Origin: Micropterus salmoides
Taxonomy: Eukaryota; Chordata; Actinopteri; Centrarchiformes; Centrarchidae
NCBI RefSeq assembly: GCF_014851395.1
Contig: NW_024041150.1
Span: 6,837,975 to 6,901,974, forward strand
Reading direction: 5' to 3'
Length of the DNA stretch: 64,000 nt
Shown here: positions 25,301 to 39,400 of the stretch, one piece after another
Numbering within the stretch: the stretch's first letter is position 1
Layout of the letters: each line of letters opens with the position of its first letter
Translations under genes and position numbers: made by a program
The notes under the pieces: model-generated
What the model saw: the letters and a program-made list of their open reading frames with translations, nothing else
Told to the model about the DNA's origin: nothing
Databases searched by the model: none

Positions 25301-26058
25301 ACGCTGTCAAATGTTCTCTCTGAAGGACATCTGGAGCTGAAACGATGAGGCGACGGTCAGAAGAAGCTGTTTTCCATCACAGTAAACACACTAAAAATAA
25401 AGTAACCACTATATTTGGGTTAAGACACGTCTAAAAAAAGTCTCCTGGGACACTGGGACGGACATTTTTCAGTGTTTTTGACATTTTTTAAATGAAACCA
25501 ATAATCGATTCTTCAGGAAAATACTAAAATAATTAGTAAATGCAACCCTAAAAGGATCCCGAGTAGTTTTTATAACATTAAATGAACCCATTTCAGCCGG
25601 TTTAAACCCCGAAGGTCCTGACCAGCAGACTCACCTGTACACGGCCGGGTAAGGCGGGGAGTACATGTACCTGTCCTCCAGAGCCCCGCCCCTCCAGCAC
25701 AGCAGGTAGCTGGCCATGTCGGCGCGGCCCCGCCCACTCTCACAGTCAGGTCCACCAGGCAACCGACATCCACATCCACACGCGGTTGGGGTGGGAGGGA
25801 GGGGGCGTTACCGGGAGAAACAGAGTGACATCATCCAAGCGTTAATCCGATGACGTCACAACAACACGCCTCATCTGCTCCAGCTCTCCCTGCGCCGCCG
25901 CTCTTTGTGCTCCAGCAGCAGCTCCTCCGCTCTATAATCCTTCTGTTTTTAAGTCGTCCTCCTTGGTCTGCCTCAGGGCTGCTCCTCGCTGCTCCGGCAG
26001 CTCCTTCCTCCTCCTCCGTTTCTTTCACGCTCTCAACAACTTCCCAGCACAACTTTCT

Positions 26059-26089
<31 letters not shown>

Positions 26090-27412
26090 GTCCATCAGCT
26101 GGGTTATTTTCCTCCACTGTGGGGGGAGGAGGTATGTGTTTCCTCCCCTGTTTGACCCGGGACGCCCCTCCTCCTCCTCCGCCTCCTCCCGCCGTCCTCT
26201 CCTTCCCCCCTTCCTCTCTTTGTCTCCTCTCACCGTCCTTTCACTCCATCGACCTTCCTGGAAGTTTCTATCTGACGCTGAGCAGCTCAGTGAGCCTCAG
26301 ACCTCCTACGATTACTTTCTTTCTCCTTCTGTGCCAACGACAACAATCAATTCACCACTCTGGGAATATAAAACCAAGTGAAGCTTTACACCTCTTCACC
26401 TCACTCTTACCGTTTCTTCATCACATTTCTCTTGTGTTTTCGTTTGTTTTTGGTATGAAATGTCTTTATTTATTTAAAAAGTCCCCAGTCAATTCAACCC
26501 AAAAAGACAACATAATAAAACTATAAAACACTGTTGTATCTGCAGTAAAGTGTCATTCTACTGCAACTTAATGTATTGAAGTTCTTGTTTAGAGCAGTAA
26601 AGCAACATTAATAACTTTATTATTATTATATAATGTAGTTCAGATATTTAGGTTACGTCTTACTGTTTATTTACAGGTAAAAATAATTAATTTGGACTTT
26701 TTTTCTGACCATTAAACAGAAATTACAAAATAAAAACTCTAAAAAGCTCATTTTGAATTTGAATGAAAGATTTACGGACATGAAATAAAGAAAAAATAAA
26801 TAACCTTTTATATGTAATAAAAACTACATTCACTATTTAAACTAAACTGAAAATCGAGTGAAAACTACTAAATATTATTATTATAAATATAACTATTGTT
26901 TTATTAATTTTTTTTCTCCATATGTTGTTATATTTAATTTCATTATCTAAGTCCTGTGCGTAGCATGAAGGGACTACGTTCACTGTACAACCTTGTGTTG
27001 TATAATAATAAATAAACAACCTTGTAAATAATGCATATATATTTACCAACTCTGCTCCTTCTATTCTCTGATCACTTCATCATCCCATTGACGGCAGTAA
27101 TGATAATAATAATAATAAAAACAGACTCTATAGGAACGTCGACGCGCTTCAATTCCTAAACCAGCAGTATCACAACCAGCCGGGAGCAAACAGGTCAGAG
27201 GTCAGAGGTCAGGACACCCAGAAAGCAGATGGAAAAGATCCACAGAGGAGGAGGAGGAGGAGGAGGAGGAGGAGGTTTAACTGAAAGGATTGAGAGTTTG
27301 TGTTCAGGGAGAGTCTCTGGTCTTCTGACAGGAGTGGGAGGTCTTTCTTTCCATCCCGTCTGTGAAACACTGCCTGAAAGAATCCATCTGGAATTTCCCC
27401 CTATAGGCTGAT

Positions 27413-27477
<65 letters not shown>

Positions 27478-30400
27478 AGGACTTTTAATGTGAAGAAGAA
27501 GAAGAAGAAGCAGCAGAGCTGTTGTTGTTGGGGTGTGATCCTGTTTGAATCTCTGCTTTGCTTTCAGGAAACTGCGGTTTTCATTTGTTTTCAACTGGAA
27601 ACAATAAAGTTTGTGTTTGAATTTGAACCCTCTGCGTCCACACCCTGCGGAGGGACCGGGGCCAAAAGGAAACCAGTGAACTCCTCCAGACTGAAGCTCA
27701 GAAACCTCCCAGCAGCAGTTCCTCTGTTTTCATTTCATTCCTGGTGTGTTCGAGAGAGAAACACACGAAGAAGAAAGATCCCTGAAAAACAGGAGCTTCT
27801 TGCCATCTGAACGCAACTTATTCTAATTCCCATTCAGTTTACAGTCTGCTGGCTGAAGCGAACCTTTAGTTTAACCTTAGGTTTTCTCGCTGGACTGCTC
27901 ACCGAGTGTTCTCACACAATGTGATAACGCAAAGAAACACAAGCAGCCATTAAACACTTAGCTGTGGTTTAGTTTCAATAAACGGCTCTGACTGATGCTG
28001 AAATAACGCCAACATGTTGCAGATCTGTTAAACATATGAATTCATGCTTTGTCAGGTCTGTTAGCGACATTTTAAAATGTTTGTTTTCTGAATGTGAATG
28101 CTAACGTGCTCACAGTAAAATCCAACAATAGCGTCTTCTAAACTACCAGGAAGTTCAACTTCCTCAAGTCTTGTTTGTCTAAATATGAAGCAGCAGCACA
28201 GAGCTCTGGGTGGGACGCCAACAACAACAGTGGAAGTCGGAAACCTGCATCGTCTCCGTCTGTCATCGTGAAAAGTCACTTCCTGCCTGAGCTCGACTCT
28301 GGGTGAAAGCCGAGCTAAAGCTAATCAGGAGCTAACTTCAACGAACACGATGACAACCGGGGCTGCACGATATATCGTTTCAGCGTCGTCATCGCAGGAC
28401 GGTGCAACGTCAAGCGAGGCAAGTTAAAACATGTTTACTGCATTGAAGCTCAAGAAAGGATGGTTTGCACTCAAAAACGTTCATATAATTCATTCGTCAC
28501 CTGGTGAAAATTCCTGTTTTTATTTATATTATAAAATATATATTGCAAAAAAAGAAAAATATTGTGCAGCCTGTTGTGAAGAAATCACAGTTCAACACTG
28601 ACTGCGATCGCTCATGAAAACTCGTCAGCAGCCAGCGTTATTTAAGATCCCTACCTCATAATTATCGTTCATGTATTTATGTGAACGTTGGACTAAAGGC
28701 GACGGGAGGCATCATCATCCACCCGCTGAACAATCAGCTGTTTGTCTAAAAGTGCTTTAGAGCCAGAAGATGTTTCTAGTCCTGATCTTCCGCTGACACG
28801 ACAGACGCTCTCTCTCTCTCTCTCGCTCTCTCTCTCTCTGAACCAAGGTTCCCTGAGGTGAACGGACAGAAAGACGTGGCGTGAATAATGAGACGCCGGC
28901 TCTTTGTTAAGTACAGACCTTACAGGGTGTGGAGCGGCCTCCACCGCTCGCTGTCCTGGTGTGTCCGCAGACCGGGACTCACGCCATGTGGTTTGGTCCA
29001 AAGCACTGAAGTGAAACCCCCTCGCCAAACGTCACAGAGCAGATGCAGAAGACCACAGAGGAAGATGGTGAGGCCGGGACCAGGAACTGAGCAGACCAAT
29101 CAGATTCAAGAGCTGCTTATAACTAAGGACTTGTGTGTCAGGGCCTGTGGAGGAGATCTACATATTTATCAGCACTAAAGCTCGGGAGCTTCCAGCCGCA
29201 GCAGGCCCGCCGCGATAACACGGACTGTGAAAAGTGGAGAACTTCCTGAAGCCCGGGATCACCGTCGTCTCACACATTCACTTGTGCAGCTGTAAACACA
29301 CCGCTCTGTGTTTTCTTGAACAATAATACCAGGCCGCAGGGTCACCAGTGACGGGGCTGTGATGAACGGTGTCGGCTGATCCTGGTGCCGGTCTGAAACT
29401 CCAGTAAATTCTGTCCTCCAGACCCAGAAATAAGGAGAAGGCAGCTTCACTCTGATCCGGGCCTCGCGAGAGAGCGAACAGAAAGTAATCTGAGCAGATT
29501 ACAGATCAAATATGGAAACTGGGGTGTCAGATCACCTGATCCGGTCCTGGTTTGATCTGATCCAAAACCTGATCCCAGCAGAGGGCTGGATTCAATGTCA
29601 GAAAACGTTTTAAATTTTCCAAATAATACAGCATTTTTACCGTGTAGGAGCCTGTTTGTCCACATTTATTTAGAGCTTGCACTTGATTTGTTTAAACTTC
29701 GCACTGATAAAGTCGATCAGCCATTCAGTACAGTAAAGTGAAAGAATAAATAATCCCCCAAACAGCTTCAATATCAAACAAAAATAACGTATTATGACAA
29801 CCGTCCCTTACATTCATTACAAAGGCACAGTCAGCAGAGATGAACCATTAAACTGCATCTCTTCCTGCAGGTCCAGTCGCTCCCTCATGCTGAAAGCTAA
29901 AAGCTGCTCTCTGAATAATCTTTATTTGAATAATGCATATTAGTGAGTTTTATATATTTGGATCAGATGGTCGACTGTTAAAGAAATTAAAATAGGAGGA
30001 AATGTTTGTGTTGTTTTACTGCACATGTTCTGTCTCTTCAAATTAAAGCGCCCCCCCCCCCCCCTGGCTGGTCTACCGGTTGCTCTTTATATAACCAACA
30101 GCGTAGAGCTCCAGATTTGGTAATCCTGAAAAGTCTGGATCCAATGTTGGTTTGAAAAACCAGCACAAAAGTGAGAGAGGTCACATGATCCTGGATAACA
30201 AAACAAGGTCATTCTGATCCAGATGAAACCTTCTGAACTGGGCCCTGATGACCAACCTGATCCTGGGTTAAAGCTAGCGGATGCAATGTGTTTAAGCTAA
30301 TGCTAGGCTAAAGCTAGCCGTGGATAAACAGCTGCAGGACACGGTAGAAAAATCATACTGTGATTATCTGTGGCAGCTCTGTGATTTGGATAATATTTTG

Positions 30401-33400
30401 ATTAGGACCGAGTCATTCGTAGACTTTAGAAAGGTACTTTATTGTACTTTACGTCACGTACATGTAGCGAAACTCATTCTCTGCATTTAACTCTTCCTCC
30501 AACGGAGCAGGGACCAGATCCAGATCTGAGCCCTGGGGAACCGGAGCAAACTGCACACAGAAAGGCCGGGACGACCGGGGGTTTGAACCCGGCTTCACAG
30601 CAAGAGGCCAGACCCGCTGGACCACAGTGCCAGTGAAGAAGGTGGGTCATGAAATGCAACAAACGTCCCTTCCTGGACTGGAACGCACCTGAGTGCCACC
30701 AGGACGCCTCCTGTTCTTCGTCTTTACAAAGAGACATAAGAGCATTTTCACATTCGCTCTCCCATTAAAACAGAAGAAAAAAGACACAGAGATTAAATTT
30801 GCCCTTTAAAACAGCAACATGTGAGTCAGTGTTAGTAATAACACTGGGGGGGGGGGTCCCTGTTTAACCTCCGCTGGTACCGGCCTGAGGAACCACGTTC
30901 TGATCCCTCAGCGGGTCATGTGACCTGCAGCCTCTCTTCCTGTCAGGACCAGGTGCTGAACCGTAACACAGCTCCTCTCTCTTTGTCTATTTTTAATCCC
31001 TGCGATCTCACGCTCCAGGAAGTTAATCTGCCGTTGCCATGGTTATCGTAGCCGCGGACTGGCCGGGCGCCAGGTCTGATCGGCTGCCCGGCAGGAAGGA
31101 CCAGGTACGACAACAACAGAGACTGGACGGATGAGACGGAGGAGCAGAGCAGAGGAAACGAGTCCAGACACTCAGAGTCCAGGGACGTGTTATTACTGTG
31201 AGAGCAGACAGCTGTTTCTAGCCGACGTGGCCGTTTAACAATGTTTTAATGTGCAGTTGACACAAACTCTGTACGTCCTCCATGTCTCTCTGCTGTCTGG
31301 ATAAACTCATGTGCAGTTTGTACGCCGGGTCGGCCGACGTCCGGTTCAACCCTCCACTAACTGGAACGAGATAAAATAACTCAGGCGGGGTGTGACGGTA
31401 AAATAAAACAACATCCACCCCTTTACAGACGCTGCTTTTCCCACGGCTGAGTGCGTGAAGTCCGTCTCAAAGATCTACGATCTGACCGGCATCCAGAGCG
31501 ACAGTCTGCTGATCGGACATGACAGACGTTGGATTTCATGACAGAAACGTGCATCAGTGAACTACTAGAAAGGAACGAGCTAAATTTCATCAGTCCTGCT
31601 TTTCTCACAGCGCAGGTCAGGAACTTGATGGCATCCTGACCTCTCAGCGCCCGTTTCCTGCAAAACGTCCTCATCTAGAAGACGCAGCAGACGCGTGTGA
31701 TACCAGCGTCTCACATTTACCTACAACAATACCAACAGCAAAGAGCCGTGAAGACCGGGATCCAGATTTTCTTTACCAAAGCGGGGAACCTGTTCCGCAG
31801 AACGTGCAAATCGTCTCCTGACAAACGCTTTGAGAGAGGACGTCAGAGGAGACGCCGAGACACAGGCGGCTGCAGCCCCTCAGCCCGAATGAGTCAACTA
31901 CAGTTTGCACTTATTCCACTATTTCATTGCATTTTTTTTTTTTAGAAGCGCTGCAGCAAAATCACAGAGAAGGCCTTGAAATCCTGAAGGGACTGAGAAA
32001 TTCTAACAGCTGATCCTGTTTTGCTTTATTGTTTTGTTTTCTACCAGAACAACTTCCTGTGCAGGCGTATAGATGTTTGCTTACTGCAGTGTTTAACAGC
32101 ACGTGTTGCTAATCTCCAAAAGCAATCTGTGTAATCTGGATTAATGTGGTCCGTTAGGTTTGTGCGCGTATCTGTTGATAAGAATAACCATATTTACCTC
32201 ACATCGGTCGAAGCTCACCAGAAACAACAAACTAAAGAGATTAACGGTGAAGTCAGGCCTCACTGTGCTCACTCAGGGTTTGTGGGTAAACACTATGTGG
32301 TGTTTTCAGCTCTCCGGACGGGCCGACGCTCATAAAGTTCTCTCCGACCGTAAACGTGCTGACGGCCACGGAAACGACAGCTGAAATATGTGAGGAACGT
32401 TTCTCAGTGCAACAGAAAACGATTCTTCTCTCGTCACCAACTCTCCTTTTAACTGAATGAAACGCGGTTGTTTCTCTCTACCTCTGATCAGAAACTCACT
32501 CTGCTAAAAAGGTGAAACAGCGAATGAGCTTCTGTTTGTTCTCCTCAGAGAGAACCAGCTCTTTACCCTCCTGCACCCCGTGAGTGCTTTTTTAATGTTC
32601 GTAGGGTCCAATGCATTATGTCAGTGAGATGTCCCCACGAAGACAGTAAGACAAACATGTGTCCAGATGTAATTAAACTTGTGTGCCGTCTCATGGCGTG
32701 GGCGTACGGTCCAGTCCAATCCTCACACAGTGACTTCAATGCTTGTGAGAACCCTCCTTGTTTTAACCCGTCACGCAACAATTTCAAGAATGTGTTCTCT
32801 TTCCAAAATGTTTAGACTCAAATCTTAACCTCTGAAAGCTGCGAGGAGACAAAATGTCCACTCTTAAACGCACCTTGAGGATCAAACAAAGCGTCCTCGC
32901 CTTCACTCCTGAGGTCTCAGACTGGCCCTCACAAACGCAGACAGACACACAGACCCTAGTGAACTGGAACCTCTCTGCTGCCATCGTGTGGCTGATCTAT
33001 GTTACTGCAGCAGGTGTCGTCCTGATCCAGGGGGCATTTCACTCGCTATATACTGACATATTAAATGGTTTTCACGGCAACTAATCAGACACACTGAGGG
33101 AGGATGGAGGCAGACAGCGTACAGAGTACAGCCATCGTCCTGATTCCAGCGAGCACACCAGCAGCAGAAACAACACACCCGCAAAGACGAGTTCAAACTG
33201 CAGTCACGTGGATATTTATCCCTCAAATCACATACTTTTACCACCGCCTGCTGGCAGGACCACATTATGAAGGCCGTGGGACACGTTCTGCTGAGAACCC
33301 AAACAAACCAAAAGGTGTTCCTCTGATCTGATCAAATGTAAAAGCTGTATTATTATTATTATTATTACTACATTTACTCATTTAGCTGACGCTTTTATCC

Positions 33401-36400
33401 AAAGCGACTTACAATTGCTGTGCATGTCAGAGGTCGCACGCCTCTGGAGGAACGAGGGGTTAAGTGTCTTGTTCAGGGACACACTGGTGGACGGGTCACA
33501 GTGGGGGATTGAACCCGGGTCTCTCACACCAAAGGCATCCATTGCGCCATCGCCACCCACCATCATTATTAATATTATTATTGTATGTTACCACTCAGGA
33601 TTATTTCCATTTTACTCGTTCTTGAGACAAACACATCAGCGCCACACGGCCACTGATGTCTGAATGCAACCTCAGAGCCTTTACGTCTCTTTACCTGAGC
33701 CTCGGTGATCCGCCTCAGAGCCCGAGGGTCCGGTCTCTGATTTTCAAACGTGACTAAATCGATGGCACGACTTCCCCTACATCCAAGGTAGCATGGAGAT
33801 GCAACACAGCCTTAAAGGGAGATCCAGAGAGGAGCAACAGGAACCAGAACAAACACTTCCTGTCCTGACTCACCTGGGGCTGCTGTGGAGCGAGGGGGCC
33901 GAGCTCGCCTTGCGGAAGCCGTCTTTGAGGACGGAGCGACGGCACGACTCTTTCTCCGACTTGGATCGAACTGGAGGGCCGAAGTCGTCTTTGGAGCTGT
34001 CTCGGAGCCCCGCCCCCGAGGCACTGAGGGTGACTTCGGAGCGTGACGTCTCTGAGGGGGCAGACGGGTCCGGGTGGGCCAGCGGGGCGAAACTCAGCTC
34101 GATGATCTGCTTGGCGCTCTCGCAGATCTGACTCTGAACACACAAACACATCAGTCACACGGGACGTAGCGACACGACTCCTCTGGTTACTTTCACCTTC
34201 GCTCCCCTACCTGGATCTCTGGGGTGAGGGTGGGCAGGTCGAAGGTGAACACGGACGTGGACCCGGAGGTCAGAAGGTCGACGCTGTCCAGGCTGCTGTA
34301 CGAGGTGCCTTTGGCCCGGTGAGACTCCATGATGCTTTCAAAATGGCGGCTGAAGGAGTCAAGGTTGCTTTCGGAGGGTCGGCGGGGGCTGCCGAGGGAG
34401 ATCGGAGACTTGAGGCCGCCGTGTGAGTTAGACGACGCCTCGACCGGCCTGAAAGGTAAACAAACACCAGACTTTAAAGGCTCCGGTGCAGATCACATTG
34501 TGTCCTTCATCGAGTACTGGATGAAATCTGCTCGACAGGAAGTGCTACAAACTGCCTGCGTGCTTATATCATGACTTTTGTTTTGGGACTTTCAGGGGGC
34601 TCAAATCCGGAGGGAGCAGGTTTACTGACATTAAGTTTCTTCTGAACAACACAATTAAACTGGGTGGTTTTTATCAGAGCCATAAAATCAGTCATTGAAG
34701 CAGTGAAGTTAAAGCTGCTGTCCAAAGTATCTGAGACCACACTGATGATAAACGGGCGATAAACACGTTTTTAATACGCTGTTAAACACAAAAATGTCCC
34801 CACCTGACTGTTAGCTGTGTGAAGCAGGCAGTGTTTTCTTTACCCTTCAAGAATGTATGTAACATTTGAATCCTGTGAGGGGGTCACAGTGAGAAAGGAC
34901 GGGCTAAAGGTGAAAACAGCCCATTCGCCCTCTTTGTTTTATGGATGCTGCTGTGGCTGAATAAATAGGAGTAGATTGTAACTACAGAAGTTAGATTAAA
35001 TTAAGTCGCCATATCATCCAAACCTTTATTACTTTAACAGCCAAGCCTCCGCAGGACACAGGGATGAGATATGAGTGTAATCAAAACTTGGATGATACAG
35101 TGTATCAAAATCAACCCATAATCCTCTGAGTTCAAAGGTTTTATGTTTGAAGTTTGAATGTTGTGGTTTTAACTTTTAATAATGTTTCCTCAAAGTTTTG
35201 TTTGCGTCTGCGGTTCATAAATTAAATTAAGGATTTTTTATGTTTACTGTTGGCATGTCACATTATTTTGGACACTGGGTGGCAGTCATTAAATGCACAG
35301 GGTTGTACATGTAGGGGCACAGGTAGCGGGAGTGCACACAGTTTTCACCAGAGCAGAATGTACCAACACGCTACAACTCGCAACAGTAGAATTGGAAACA
35401 AACCGGTATGTTTTACTGCAATAAACAACACACTCAACCGCAAATAATGTCTGTGTTTAATGGCAAAGGTAAAGGACGTTGGAAAAGTAGAACAATTTGC
35501 CGTTACAGGCAGCGCAAAGCTCAAGACGCAAAATCTTACCGCTGCTTAAACTACTGTATCTGCAATAATGTGTTACCGCACAATAATGACAAATGATATG
35601 TGGTTAGATGATGACCATATTTCACACCACTCAGGTACATGTTGATGGGTGACACCTAAAATCAGGTTTGAACAGATTGAGCAGACGTAAACACCCATAA
35701 ATCTGCTTAGAAATCAGAGAAAAGAGACGCTTCAGGACCTCCTGAGAATATTCATGTTTTTAAGTGTTCTTCAGTATCACAGTGATCTAGTGATAGCTGT
35801 CAACAGGCTACTTTAATGGGGACAGTTTGACTCTCAAGCTTAATTCACTAAATGCATGGAAACATTACATCCTGTTAACACCTCCCAAAGCATTATGGGA
35901 ACTGTAATTTGAAGCTTAGAGCACCATAGACCTCCTTTAATGTAACTGGTGGATTCAGATAAAGCTCTTGAATTGTGTGTGACCTCTCACCCTTGCAGCA
36001 GCAGACCGAACACGTCAGCATCCTCCTTGGTGGCTTTCTGTCTCTGTCTGTCTCCCAGCATCCGGACACTGGCCCAGCTCACCACTCCTTCCTCCTCTTC
36101 CTCCTCCTCCCCGTCCTCCTCCTCTTCCTCATTCCTCCTCCCATCCGTCTGGGGTTTCGGGGAGGCATCGGCGGGGCTGAAGCTGGAGTTTCCCAAGACG
36201 CTGTGGTTACTCCCAAAGGCTGCGTCTGCCTCCTCAGCTGCCTCGGCCTCCGCCCGCATCACCTGAACAACAATAGCCAATAGTTATCCTACATGAACAC
36301 CAAGACCGTCCAATGAGACGAACCAGAGGGAACCAGATCACCTCGTCCAGGTCGGTCTCCCTGTAGCACCGCAGCGGCACAGCGTCTAAATCGGTCTCAG

Positions 36401-39400
36401 AGTATTTGATGGTTTGGCGGATGATGCCCGTCTTCGGGGTAAAGCCTCGGGGGTCGGGGGTCACCAGTTCCACCTCCACCTGCCGCACCTCGTGATACGA
36501 CAAGTTTTGACCCTTGCTGTCCAGCCCCCTCCCCTGATTGGCTGGTTTCAAATGGAGGGAGGAGGGAGGGGTGGGGCTGGGCGAGGCACTGGTCGGAGGC
36601 GCCTTGGGTGGAGCTTCTGCAGGAGAAAATAAGTCTGAAGTCCTAAAGACCTAAAGAACAGGTGTAACAGAAGGTTCTATACTAGAACATGCAATATATG
36701 AAGGAACATCCACCCAAGCAAAGTGAAGATACATTTGTTTGCAGATGATACAGTTCTATACATAAACAGTCGCTTGTTGTCTAAGTCAAGCATTACGGAC
36801 CTCCAGACTGCTGTTCACACACCTCAGTTATCTTTTTACCAATTAAAAATAACCTTAATGTGCAAAAAATTTAATTTAAGACCATATCCAGACATCATGC
36901 CAAGTCTGCACTAAAGCCAATAAAATGAGCGAATATTAGCAGTGGTTTCTATGCCAGCAGATAAGTAACAGTAAATGCCAATGGACAAATGTCCATGTAT
37001 GTTTGAGGTAGGGCTGGGCGATTTCAGATCAGCCTAATTTTTGCTCCTGAGTCAAAGTAGAAGGAACCAGATAATTAATTGTGGTTTGAAACTTTTCTTT
37101 ATGGTCAGAACAAACACTTGATGCCAACCAGTGGATCACTTCACAAATCTGAGGCAGAGCTTTCAAAACAATAATGATAAAATCTTTTTTCAACAAATAT
37201 ACAGGAATTAAATTAAGTAAAATCCTTTTTCAGTCCCTTTTCCTACACAAAATAAACATCTTAATAGAAACATTAAGTGTTAATTTGTTCATAAGCATTT
37301 GCTATTATCATTATATTGCCCAGCCCTAGTTTGAAGTCAGAGTTTATCCACCACAGCACTCAGTTCTCACTCTGTAAAATGTTCACACTCAGTACATATT
37401 GTTCAAAATCGAAGGGATTCTTATCACAAATGCTTGCTTATGTTGCACTTTTAAGCAGCTGTAAAGCTGAAACCATTAGTCAGGTAATTGATTAGCTGAA
37501 TTACAGAAACTGCAACTATTTATTGGAGGCAACTATTGGAGGTAAAGGAAATAATAGAATATAATATTTTTACACTTCATTTAATTATATTAATGATATA
37601 TGATAACATTTTACAATCAGAGCTCCAGAATAATCGGTTGATTTATTGGATTCAGATTGTACAAATCATCAAATATCACTATTGGCCTTAAACAAAATCT
37701 GCAGTGAACCGGCTATGGTCTCCAAAAAAGGTAGATTACATTACTCAGATAACACTAGACTGACCTTTATTCTTGTTTTAAGATAAGCTTTGCTTCTGAA
37801 ACAAGAATCCGTTCAGTCTGTATTTTTATCTGTTCTACATTATCGTGACAAGCTGCATCAGGCTAACCTGTTTTGGAGCAAATAAGACATAATTTACAAT
37901 AAAACAACATCTGTAACATGCTGAGAACCAGTTTCAATTGAACTTAACTCCTGTTATCTGCTAATCTGAGCATTCATGAGCAGTTTGTGAGATTTTAATT
38001 TGAGCAATTTCAAACTGTTAAGTAAGATTAAAGAAATGAGAAAAAAAAAAGGTAATTGCAGAGAATAAGGTTTGTGATTCAGGAGCCTAAAAACAATTTA
38101 CATTTGTTCTACACTATAAATGACACCTGTTAGATCTCACTGTTTAGTTTGGACTGCTTTACAGTAAGATTTCCACAAAGACATTCTGGTTCACAAGTGT
38201 TGGAAAACACGGCTAAGTATAGAACAGGAAGTGAGTAGTGGTGTGTAGTAATACTTGTGAGTAGGATTGCACGCTGTAAGAGCTGTTCTAGCTGATGTTA
38301 AGCTTCAGTTAATTGGATTAGAAGCAGACTGGAAGCTCCTGAAGCTGCTTGTTTACTCCACTGAGTGGAGAAAACAGAATGGCCCCTCCACCTGCTGGAA
38401 CTAAAAAAGACAAAACTACAGCTGATAGTAACACTGAATACTGGTAATACATCTTTTCATACTGCAACAACTAATACTACAAGAACAGCTGATACTACTC
38501 CTGGATTCCCAGTGTGAAGGTGTGAAACTGGGATTAAAACACTGATTTCAGTAAATGATGTATATGTTTACAATAGTCTAAACCAGTGAGTCAAAACCTG
38601 AACACTGTCAGTGAAAACTAGTTTGTGCTTAGCTGGATTTGGAATCGCTAGTTTAAAGTAACAGTTAAAACGCCAGCTTCTTACACTCCAGGTAAAAATA
38701 GACCAAGCCTCAGCATCAACAGTTCCAGGATCACTGATGTGTAAGACAAGTTATTGAAACAATATCCACTCTCTATAAATAGTGGGGTTAAATTATTACA
38801 TGATGGAGGTGTTGATCGGGCTGCATTTACCTTGACTGCAGCGACTCTCCTGCGTCTGCCCTCCGAACAGGAACTCCCACTTGGCTTGGGCGATCTTCAG
38901 CGATCGTGAGGACGGAGTCGTCGCTGAGCTGCCGTCCGACTGCAAGAGGAAAGACGGCAGCGTAATGAAATAATGTGTTTCCACAGTATTTCTCACAGAG
39001 GTGATGTGAAATAATTTCTTTAAAAATCCATGTCAGGGCATCAAAAGAGAATCCCCTAACTTCAGATTTTTCTATTCCATGAAAACACATTCTTTACAGT
39101 ACTTTGAGCACAGTGTGGTTACACAGAAGTCAGTTAGTACATGTACATAATCTGTCCAGTACACTCAATGTTGAAAACTGGGGAGGAGTTTTGATGCACA
39201 ATGCACCTTCAATTTTAAAGCTGGGGTAGACAGTTTATTTCAGAACTACATTTTGTTATTTCTTTAAATTCTCTTTACATTAGGGCTGCACAAAATATCG
39301 CCGGAGCATCGTCATTGCAATGTGCTCTTGTGCAATAGTCACATTGCAGAACAGTGCAATATCAAGCAAGTCAAATTTACTCAACTTTTTTGCAGCTTGA

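Larger units (their letters stand above)
14968..25634. other. psd: psd intron between the alternative first exon and exon 7
   Basis: About 10.7 kb without a recognised exon. It contains G and C homopolymers (15596-15607, 15784-15802), a LINE fragment (18280-18800), a SINE (20540-20680), the inverted dispersed repeat (23390-23630), a TCAGCAGCAGAC triplication (23097-23135) and a SINE with a LINE-like tail (24335-24520). For 15050-18280, 18800-20540, 20680-23390 and 24750-25634 I see nothing beyond short simple repeats. Confidence 0.65.
26261..33873. other. psd: psd intron (exon 6 to the alternative first exon), no exon seen
   Basis: AT-rich stretch at 26460-27060, then mixed sequence. Recognised items are a retroposon-like tail (26935-27030), GGA and TG microsatellites (27243-27276, 27416-27474), a GA-rich CT run (28808-28840), a hAT-like fragment (28358-28573), a C homopolymer (30051-30064) and SINEs at 30425-30640 and 33362-33562. 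Nothing else is recognised at 29100-30420 or 30640-33340. Confidence 0.6.
36617..38830. other. psd: psd intron between exons 2 and 3
   Basis: About 2.2 kb. Holds a LINE reverse-transcriptase remnant (36715-36915) and a hAT-like MITE (37009-37328). The remainder (37330-38830) is AT-rich with no recognised element. Confidence 0.65.

Noticed and set aside
25850..26526. 187-codon plus frame (Ser/Pro/Leu-rich)
   Set aside because: Runs through CT- and TCC-rich promoter DNA of the short psd isoform; no domain, no convincing splice context.
31031..31046. X-box-like GTTGCCATGGTTATCG
   Set aside because: The second half site departs from the RFX consensus, and there is no promoter or splice signal nearby.
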